From VRUE01 sp963817905 (GTDB lineage: Bacteria; Actinomycetota; Thermoleophilia; Solirubrobacterales; 70-9), in the NCBI GenBank assembly GCA_963817905.1, contig CAWFPS010000002.1, positions 620,001 through 684,000 of the forward strand: DNA of 64,000 nt, written 5' to 3'. Under the pieces are notes generated by a model, which had not been told where the DNA came from, did not search any database, and saw only the letters and a program-made list of their open reading frames with translations. Positions 58,441 through 64,000 of this stretch are shown in pieces (positions within the stretch are counted from its first letter, which is position 1; each line of letters begins with the position of its first letter). The position numbers and the translations under genes are program-made.

Positions 58441-60570
58441 CTATGCCTCCGAGATACCGAGGCGTAGATAGATGCGGCGCAGCGGTTTGGGTGCCCACCA
58501 GTTCCACTCGCCGAAGAGACGCATCAGGGAGGGGACCAGGAGGGCGCGGACGATCGTGGCGTCGATCATCACTCCGAAGGCCATCCCGATCGCGATCTGC
58601 TTGACGAAGAAGACGGTGCTGACCCCGAAGGCGAGGAAGACGATGGCGATCGCGACCGCGGCGGCGGTGATCACCCGGCCGGTGCGGCCGATGCCCACCG
58701 CAACCGCCTCCTCGTTGGAGTCGCCGAGGTCGTGGCGTTCCTTTATGCGAGCCATGACCAGCACCGCGTAGTCGGTGGCGAGGCCGAAGATGACGGCGAA
58801 GAGGAAGACCAGGCTGGTCACCTCGATCGCCGCCGGGCCGGTGTAGTCGAGCGGGCTGTCGAGCCAGCCGGCCTGGAAGGCGAGGACGAGGATGCCGAGC
58901 GTGGCGCCGAGCGTCAGCGAGTTCATCACCAGGGTCTTCAGCGGCAACAGCACCGAGCCGGTGAGCAGGAAGAGGACGACGAGGGTGGTGAGGGCGATGA
59001 TCGCGACGACCAGGGGCGCGTGGTCGAGCAGGCTCTGCTTCTGGTCGACGAAGCGGGCCGTGTTGCCCGAGACCAGGATGCCGCCAGCGCCCGGCGGGTC
59101 GAGGCCGCGGATCTCCTTGACCGCGTCCTGGGAAGCGCTCGAGAGGGCCGGCTTGGAGAGGGCGAAGTTGGCGTAGGCGACGTTCTTCCCGGCAGCGAGG
59201 AACGGGGTGCCGCGGACCACATCGCCGACGCCTTCGATCCGGCGCCGGTAGGCGGCGAGCTGTCCCGGCCCGGCCCGGCCGTCGACCGCGACCGTGACCG
59301 CCTCGGTGACGTCGCGCGGGTAGTGGGCTTCCAGGTAGCGGTAGGCGTCGTAGGAGGGCTGGTTCGGCGGCACCGCTTCGGCGCTGGGCCCGGTCAGGGT
59401 GGTCCAGAGCAGCGGTGTGGCGGCGGCGAGCAGCAGCGCCGAGCTGGAGAGGGCGACGGCGACGGGACGGCGCATCACCCCGCGCGCCAGCCGGTACCAG
59501 CGGTCGGAGGTGTCCGAGACGGCGGGGCCGCGGCGGATCGAGAGCGCGTCGATGCGCTTGCCGAGCAGGGCCAGCAGGGAGGGGACGACGAGGATCGCGA
59601 TCACCGAAGAGAGCACCGCGACCGAGGCGCCGGCGACTGCCATCGAGTAGAGGAAGCGCTGCGGCATGAAGACCAGGGCGGCCATCGCCGCGGCGACGGT
59701 GAGGCCGGAGAAGACAGCGGTGCGCCCGGCGGTGAGGACGGTGCGCCGGTGCGCCTCCTCGGTCGCGCCATCGGTGGCGATCTCCTCGCGATAGCGGGAG
59801 ACCATCAGCAGCGCGTAGTCGACGGCCAGGCCAAGACTGAGCCCGGTGGCGATGTTGAGCGCGAAGACCGAGGTGTCGACGAAGCTCGACATGATCCGCA
59901 GCACGAAGAGCGTGCCGACGACCGAGACCCCACCGATCAGCAGCGGGATGCCGGCGGCAACCACGCCGCGGAAGACGAAGAGCAGGAAGAGGGCGAGGAC
60001 CGGGAAGGCGATCAGCTCGGCCGTGGTCAGGTCCTTGCGGGTCTGGTCGTTGGTCTCGTTGAAGCCCTGGGCGAAGCCGCCCTCGGCGACGTCGAGCGGG
60101 CTGGCGTCGGCGATCTCCTTCGCCTCTTCGGCGGCGACGCCGCCGGCGTCCTCGATGTCGTTGGTCGAGAGGTAGGCCGCCACCGCCAGGGACCTGCCGT
60201 CCCTTGCGATCAGGTTGGTGCCGGCCCGTGGCTGGCGCAGCGGGTTGAGCACGCGGCCGACGTATTCGACCCTGGCCACCCTGGCGCTGAGCCGGTTGAC
60301 GTCGCGCCTCACGGTCGGGTCGCGCAGGTCCAGCGGACCGCCGCCGGGGGAGCGGACGACAAGGACGATTGCCGGGTTGGGGTCATAGCCGAGCGAGCCG
60401 CGCAGCAGGTCGGTCGCCTGCTCGCTCTCGGAGCTGGGGTCGGTGAAGCCTGCGGCCTTGAGGTGGTGCTCGACGTCGTGGCCGATCGCGACGGCGAGCA
60501 GGGCGAAGGCGCCAACGACGGCGAGCACGAGCTTGGGGTGGCGCCAGGTGAGCTTTGCGACTCGGGTCAC
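58441..60570 (-). CDS. MMPL/RND-family transporter
   Basis: About 709 residues with twelve spans: LTWRHPKLVLAVVGAFALLA first, AVDYALLMVSRYREEIA and ATDYAVLVMARIKERH in the paired central spans, and large outer loops after spans 1 and 7. It is unrelated in detail to the MMPL at 42019-44532 (shorter loops, no insert). It exports an unknown lipid or hydrophobic compound. GTG 60570 (VTRVAKL) is chosen since homologues start here; ATG 60600 is in frame. It is divergent from an HxlR regulator 69 bases away that may control it. Confidence 0.9.
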   Translation of the reverse strand: MTRVAKLTWRHPKLVLAVVGAFALLAVAIGHDVEHHLKAAGFTDPSSESEQATDLLRGSLGYDPNPAIVLVVRSPGGGPLDLRDPTVRRDVNRLSARVARVEYVGRVLNPLRQPRAGTNLIARDGRSLAVAAYLSTNDIEDAGGVAAEEAKEIADASPLDVAEGGFAQGFNETNDQTRKDLTTAELIAFPVLALFLLFVFRGVVAAGIPLLIGGVSVVGTLFVLRIMSSFVDTSVFALNIATGLSLGLAVDYALLMVSRYREEIATDGATEEAHRRTVLTAGRTAVFSGLTVAAAMAALVFMPQRFLYSMAVAGASVAVLSSVIAILVVPSLLALLGKRIDALSIRRGPAVSDTSDRWYRLARGVMRRPVAVALSSSALLLAAATPLLWTTLTGPSAEAVPPNQPSYDAYRYLEAHYPRDVTEAVTVAVDGRAGPGQLAAYRRRIEGVGDVVRGTPFLAAGKNVAYANFALSKPALSSASQDAVKEIRGLDPPGAGGILVSGNTARFVDQKQSLLDHAPLVVAIIALTTLVVLFLLTGSVLLPLKTLVMNSLTLGATLGILVLAFQAGWLDSPLDYTGPAAIEVTSLVFLFAVIFGLATDYAVLVMARIKERHDLGDSNEEAVAVGIGRTGRVITAAAVAIAIVFLAFGVSTVFFVKQIAIGMAFGVMIDATIVRALLVPSLMRLFGEWNWWAPKPLRRIYLRLGISEA

Positions 60571-60638
60571 GGCGCGGCACTGTACCAGAATTCCAAGCAT
60601 TGACTTTGGTTTTCAAATTACGCTGTTACCATCGTCCA

Positions 60639-61325
60639 ATGTCTCCCCGGGAATACGGCCAGTCGTGCAGCCTCGCCGGAGCGCTCGACCGCATCGGCGA
60701 GCGCTGGACGCTGCTGATCGTGCGCGAGCTGATGCTCGGCCCGATGCGCTTCTCCGCCCTGGTCCGCTCGGTCGGCGGCGCCCCCACCGACATCCTCACC
60801 AAGCGCCTGCGAGAGCTCGAGCGCAACGGCATCGTCGAGCGGCGGGAGCTGGACCCACCGGCCTCGGCCAGTGTCTATGAGCTGACCGAGCTGGGCCGCG
60901 GGCTGGAGCGGCCGATGCTGGAGCTGAGCCGCTGGGGGATGGGCCTGCAGAAGCTTGCCGACGTGGTCGACCTGGCGCCGTCCTCGCTGCCCAACGCGAT
61001 CCGGGTGATGTTGCACCCGCCGGCCGATTTCCGGCTCACGCTTGCCCTGCACAGCGGCGGCGAGTCATACGGGGTGCGCATTGCCGACGGCCGCTCCGAG
61101 GCCACGCGCGGTGCCCCGGCGGGCGCCGGCCTCAGCCTCTCCGGCACGCCGATCGGCGTCGTCGCCTCTCTGGTCGCCGAGGAGGGGGAGGAGGGCGTGG
61201 AGATCGAGGGCGATCGCGAACTGCTGGCCGAGCTGCGCTCGATGGTGGTAATCCCCGAACGCCTGCGCCGGGAAGCGGAGGCGGCCGTGCGCGGCGGCCT
61301 CTTCGCTACTGCTCGTACAGCTTGA
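60639..61325 (+). CDS. HxlR-family regulator with C-terminal SCP2-like domain
   Basis: 228 residues. The N-terminal HxlR winged helix has CSLAGALDRIGERWTLLIVR, ELMLGPMRFSALVRSVGGAP and TDILTKRLRELERNGIVERR. The C-terminal half (RLTLALHSGGESYGVRIADG and on) resembles the SCP2 sterol-carrier fold found fused to HxlR proteins in actinobacteria and may sense lipid. It is divergent from the MMPL transporter and so may control lipid export. Its last 20 bases overlap the convergent ferredoxin gene. Confidence 0.85.
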   Translation: MSPREYGQSCSLAGALDRIGERWTLLIVRELMLGPMRFSALVRSVGGAPTDILTKRLRELERNGIVERRELDPPASASVYELTELGRGLERPMLELSRWGMGLQKLADVVDLAPSSLPNAIRVMLHPPADFRLTLALHSGGESYGVRIADGRSEATRGAPAGAGLSLSGTPIGVVASLVAEEGEEGVEIEGDRELLAELRSMVVIPERLRREAEAAVRGGLFATARTA

Positions 61326-61539
61326 CGACGCGGACGGTGCCCTCGGGCGCCGCGTCGACGCAGAGGTTGCAGAGGACGCACTCGTCGAGGTTGCCCTCGA
61401 CCAGCTCGACCCCGGCCTCGGTCGCCTTGAAGATGTCAACGGGGCAGACTTCCTCCAGCTTGCGAGCCAGCTCGGCGTCGGCGGCGGCCGTGGCGTCGAC
61501 CTCTACGTCGATGAAGACCTTGTTCAGCGCCGCGGCCAT
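61306..61539 (-). CDS. Ferredoxin-like [4Fe-4S] protein
   Basis: 77 residues with CPVDIFK (one Cys) and CVLCNLC (three Cys), a single [4Fe-4S] cluster pattern read in reverse order to bacterial two-cluster ferredoxins and like FixX-type proteins. ATG 61539 overlaps the sucD stop (TGATG). Placement after sucC-sucD suggests electron transfer at the 2-oxoglutarate/succinyl-CoA step, for instance with a ferredoxin-dependent oxidoreductase elsewhere; that is inference. Confidence 0.8.
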   Translation of the reverse strand: MAAALNKVFIDVEVDATAAADAELARKLEEVCPVDIFKATEAGVELVEGNLDECVLCNLCVDAAPEGTVRVVKLYEQ

Positions 61540-62456
61540 CAGGCGGTGGCTCCCAGCTTCTGCTTGACCGCGTCGGGGATCTGATCGATCCGCTCGACCA
61601 CGCGGATGCCGGCCGCTTCGAGGCGGGCGATCTTCTCGGTCGCGGTGTCCTCGACGCCCTCGACGATCGTGCCGGCGTGGCCGAAGCTCATCCCCTTCAT
61701 CTCGTCGTCGTCCATGAACTTGCCGGCCATGAAGGCGACGATCGGCAGGCGCGAGTTGTGCTCCGCCACCCACTCGGAGAGCTGGGCCTCCATTCGGCCC
61801 CCCGGCTCGGTGTAGATCACGATCGCCTCGGTCTGCTCGTCGGCCTCGAAGTAGGGCATCAGCTCGGCGTAGGTGGAGCCGATGATCGCGTCGCCGCCGA
61901 TCGAGACCGCGGTCGAGACACCGAGGCCGGCCTGGGTCAGCGATGAGGAGATCTCGGTCGTCATCCCGCCGGAGCGGCTCATCACGCCGACCGGGCCGGG
62001 CGCATAGGCCTTGGCCGCGTCCTTGGCGGGGCCGCCGATGCCGCCCATCTTGCAGACCTCGGGGACGATCAGGCCGAGGCAGTTGGGGCCGATGATGCGG
62101 GCGCCGCGCAGGTCGGCGAGCTCGACCATCTGGGCGACGTCGCGGCGCGGGATGCGCTCGGTGACGATCACGATCAGCTCGATCCCGTTCTCGATCGCCT
62201 CCAGCACTGCGTCCTTGGTGAAGGCGGGGGGGACGGTGACGACCGAGCCGTCGATCGGCCCGCCGTGGTGCTCGACCGCCTGGGCGACGGTGTCGAAGAC
62301 CGGCACGCCGTGCACCTCGCGGCCCTTGCGGCCGGGGGTGACGCCGCCGACCACCTTGGAGCCGTAGTCGAGGCACTCGCGGGTCAGGTTGACCGCCTCG
62401 CGCCCGGTGATTCCCTGGACGATGAAGGTCGTCTCCTTGGAGAGCAGGATGCTCAC
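61539..62456 (-). CDS. sucD: Succinyl-CoA synthetase alpha subunit
   Basis: 305 residues. The CoA-binding Rossmann part starts SILLSKETTFIVQGITGREA; GPNCLGLIVP, SRSGGMTTEISSSLTQAGLG and the phosphohistidine loop MSFGHAGTIVEG are present. With SucC it interconverts succinyl-CoA and succinate with ADP/GDP phosphorylation in the TCA cycle. GTG 62456 overlaps the sucC stop (GTGA). Confidence 0.95.
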   Translation of the reverse strand: MSILLSKETTFIVQGITGREAVNLTRECLDYGSKVVGGVTPGRKGREVHGVPVFDTVAQAVEHHGGPIDGSVVTVPPAFTKDAVLEAIENGIELIVIVTERIPRRDVAQMVELADLRGARIIGPNCLGLIVPEVCKMGGIGGPAKDAAKAYAPGPVGVMSRSGGMTTEISSSLTQAGLGVSTAVSIGGDAIIGSTYAELMPYFEADEQTEAIVIYTEPGGRMEAQLSEWVAEHNSRLPIVAFMAGKFMDDDEMKGMSFGHAGTIVEGVEDTATEKIARLEAAGIRVVERIDQIPDAVKQKLGATA

Positions 62457-63670
62457 GCCTGGGCCCCCTGGATCTTGGCGACGGCGCGTCCGGCGGCCTC
62501 CCACATCGAGACCGAGCGGTCGCAGTACTCCACCCCGTAGCGCTCGAGGGTCTTGAAGCCCTCGTCCTCCCAGGCGCCGGGGATGCGGAAGATCGCGATC
62601 GTCTCGCCGGGGTCCTTGTCCAGTTCCAGGCAGGCCTTGATCACGCCGCGGGCGACGATGTCGACGCGGGTGTTGGAGACGATCGACATCATCACCGCGA
62701 TCTTCTCGACGCCGTCCTTATCCAGCACCTCCTTGGCCAGGCCGCAGGCCTTGGCGACCGAGGGGTTGCCGCCGATCTCGGAGTAGTTGGCGGGCTTGCC
62801 GCCCTGGCTGCGAACCGCATCCGTAAGGGTCAGCGAGCCGCCGCCGGCACCGATCACGAGGCCGAGGTTGCCCTCAAAGCCGTGGTCGCGGCCCTGGATC
62901 ACGCCGCGGTGGTCGGCGGCGTCGATCGCGGCGACGTGGCGCTCGAAGTCGGAGGGCTCATAGGTCTCGCGGGTGTCCTCCTCGGCGATCTCCAGGCGCC
63001 CCCGCAGCAGGCCCTTCTGGCGGCCGACCGCCTCGTTCTCCATCTCCATGTGAGCGTCGAGGGCGACGAAGCTGCCGTCGGTCAGCTCGGCCAGCGGGTT
63101 GATCTCGGCCAGGGTCATGTCGTTGTCGCGGAAGAGGCGGGCGAGCCGGGCGAGGACCGGGGTGGCCCGGTTCAGCTGCGAGCCGGTCACGCCGGTGGCG
63201 GCGACGACCTGCTTGGCCTCGAAGTCGAAGATCGGGTGCAGGTTGGAGACGTGGCCGCGGCCGACGTGGTCGGGATGGCTCTCGGCGACCTCCTCGATGT
63301 CGATCCCGCCCATGTCGCTGAACAGCATCAGCGGTTTCTTCGCCGTGCCGTCCCAGACGACCCCGGCGTAGTACTCCTGCTTGACCTCGGCCTTGGGATC
63401 GACGAGGACGCCGCGCGGCATCTGCCCGTTGATCTCCAGCTTGAGGATCTCCTCGGCGTGGGCAGCGGCCTCCTCGGGCGTGTCGGCGAACTTGACCCCG
63501 CCCGCCTTCATCCGCCCGCCGCTCAGCACCTGCGACTTGACCACGGCCGGGCCGCCGATTTCCTCGGCGGCCTTGCGCGCCTCCTCGGCGCTTGTGCAGA
63601 AGCCGTACTTGGTGACCGGAATCCCGGCCACCTCGACGATCTGCCTTGCCTCGTACTCGAAGAACCTCAT
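62453..63670 (-). CDS. sucC: Succinyl-CoA synthetase beta subunit
   Basis: 405 residues: ATP-grasp domain (MRFFEYEARQIVEVAGIPVT, VVKSQVLSGGRMKAGGVKFA) and CoA-ligase domain (GNLGLVIGAGGGSLTLTDAV, GGKPANYSEIGGNPS). It is the nucleotide-binding partner of SucD and first gene of a sucC-sucD-ferredoxin operon. ATG 63670. Confidence 0.95.
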   Translation of the reverse strand: MRFFEYEARQIVEVAGIPVTKYGFCTSAEEARKAAEEIGGPAVVKSQVLSGGRMKAGGVKFADTPEEAAAHAEEILKLEINGQMPRGVLVDPKAEVKQEYYAGVVWDGTAKKPLMLFSDMGGIDIEEVAESHPDHVGRGHVSNLHPIFDFEAKQVVAATGVTGSQLNRATPVLARLARLFRDNDMTLAEINPLAELTDGSFVALDAHMEMENEAVGRQKGLLRGRLEIAEEDTRETYEPSDFERHVAAIDAADHRGVIQGRDHGFEGNLGLVIGAGGGSLTLTDAVRSQGGKPANYSEIGGNPSVAKACGLAKEVLDKDGVEKIAVMMSIVSNTRVDIVARGVIKACLELDKDPGETIAIFRIPGAWEDEGFKTLERYGVEYCDRSVSMWEAAGRAVAKIQGAQA

Positions 63671-63703
63671 CAGCGGCGGGGAACCCTATCCAACGAGCGG
63701 GTG

Positions 63704-63814
63704 AAGAGGGCCGGGTGCCCTCCCGGCTCAACTTTTTCGGTGGATCGGTTGCGGCCGTTCGAGGATGGGTCGGCGAAAAAGTACAAGCCGCCGGGAGGGG
63801 TACCCGGCCCTCTT
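63704..63814. repeat. Large intergenic palindrome upstream of sucC
   Basis: Outer arms AAGAGGGCCGGGTGCCCTCC(CGGC) at 63704-63727 pair with 63790-63814 (one indel), and inner arms ACTTTTTCG (63731-63739) pair with CGAAAAAGT (63774-63782). The arms resemble those of the other palindromes (GGGTG then CCCTCCC); the core is different. It lies between divergent genes, so it is not a terminator of either. Confidence 0.82.
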
Positions 63815-63854
63815 GGGATACTCCCGGGAGGTTGTCCCCGCCGAAAGGGAGAGG

Positions 63855-64000
63855 ATGAGCATTTGGAAGCGCCTGGGCGTCGTGCTCGGGCTTGGTATGG
63901 CTGTCGTGATCGTGGCCGGCTGCGGCGAAACCGTGATCGACTCGACGAAGACGGAGGAAGCGCTTGAAGCGAACCTCGCGAAACAGCTGAACGAGGACGT
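63855..64000 (+). CDS. Lipoprotein, DUF4333-like (3' end outside window)
   Basis: Forty-eight visible residues: signal LGVVLGLGMAVVIVAGC with lipobox Cys23, then TVIDSTKTEEALEANLAKQL, the start of a DUF4333-like pattern known from actinobacterial lipoproteins. ATG 63855 follows GGGAGAGG. Too little is visible for a firm family call. Confidence 0.65.
   Translation, partial: MSIWKRLGVVLGLGMAVVIVAGCGETVIDSTKTEEALEANLAKQLNED

Noticed and set aside
57977..58471. 164- and 197-codon open frames in the repeat-filled gap
   Set aside because: They run through palindromic repeats and give low-complexity Arg/Ala/Ser text without start signals.
58732..60603. 623-codon open frame antisense to the second MMPL gene
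   Set aside because: High GC removes stop codons opposite the real gene. Composition is dominated by Gly, Glu, Asp and Arg.

Overview
The window is high-GC (roughly 70% by eye), gene-dense actinobacterial DNA. It probably comes from class Thermoleophilia (Solirubrobacterales-like). Pointers are an actinobacterial LexA with a CGAAC-N4-GTTCG SOS box, a bacterial type A RNase P RNA, a c-di-AMP (ydaO-type) riboswitch ahead of an RlpA-like protein, a secreted protein with the ALFVALSGTAYAASKIG signal region familiar from Solirubrobacterales, and a fadA2-fabG4-htdX-fadE type lipid operon as in Mycobacterium. Taxonomy is inference; no rRNA lies in the window.

Layout. 1-5.8 kb: the end of a CcmF cytochrome c maturation protein, secG, an alkane hydroxylase/rubredoxin/TetR operon, and a TetR-methyltransferase pair divergent from pdxH. 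5.8-6.7 kb: a nucleotidyltransferase-fold gene pair and a 39-codon 3' remnant of dtd. 6.7-10.5 kb: a Zur-boxed zinc ABC transporter operon with a permease/binding-protein fusion, a His-tailed ATPase, a second permease and zur. 10.5-17.8 kb: Sap-like and DHA2 membrane proteins, DUF2252, Pit/DUF47 phosphate uptake, and an ECF sigma factor with its membrane partner.

17.8-36.1 kb is the accessory region. It holds a VapBC module, Mug glycosylase, a GNAT enzyme, a three-gene membrane set ending in a degenerate Lon-like/beta-propeller protein, two paralogous lipoproteins, an IS1595-type element with terminal repeats and target duplication, a PHP-SMC (TrlF-like) ATPase with an unknown partner, a Phd/PIN module whose toxin lacks a standard start codon, and a 1.1-kb segment bounded by direct repeats of the tRNA-Leu 3' end.

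36-49.7 kb returns to core functions: tRNA-Leu, lexA, an SDR, rnpB, a riboswitch-controlled RlpA, glnA, an MMPL transporter, a DUF255 thioredoxin-fold protein, a GGDEF-EAL protein and an acyl-CoA synthetase. 49.8-57.9 kb carries a STAND-like ATPase and a fatty-acid operon (TetR, thiolase, FabG4, MaoC, two acyl-CoA dehydrogenases). The rest holds a repeat-filled intergenic region, a second MMPL transporter, an HxlR regulator, ferredoxin-sucD-sucC and the start of a lipoprotein gene.

AlkB, the acyl-CoA synthetase, the dehydrogenases, the hydratase/reductase pair and the thiolase together suggest oxidation or remodelling of alkanes and long-chain lipids. Two observations stand out. A 53-bp perfect palindrome sits in the linker of the MaoC gene, and removing it restores the reading frame exactly. 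A set of large intergenic palindromes has similar GGGTG/CCCTCCC arms but different cores. Three further single-base frameshifts (IS1595 transposase, AhpD-like, FabG4) mean some of the broken genes may be assembly errors.
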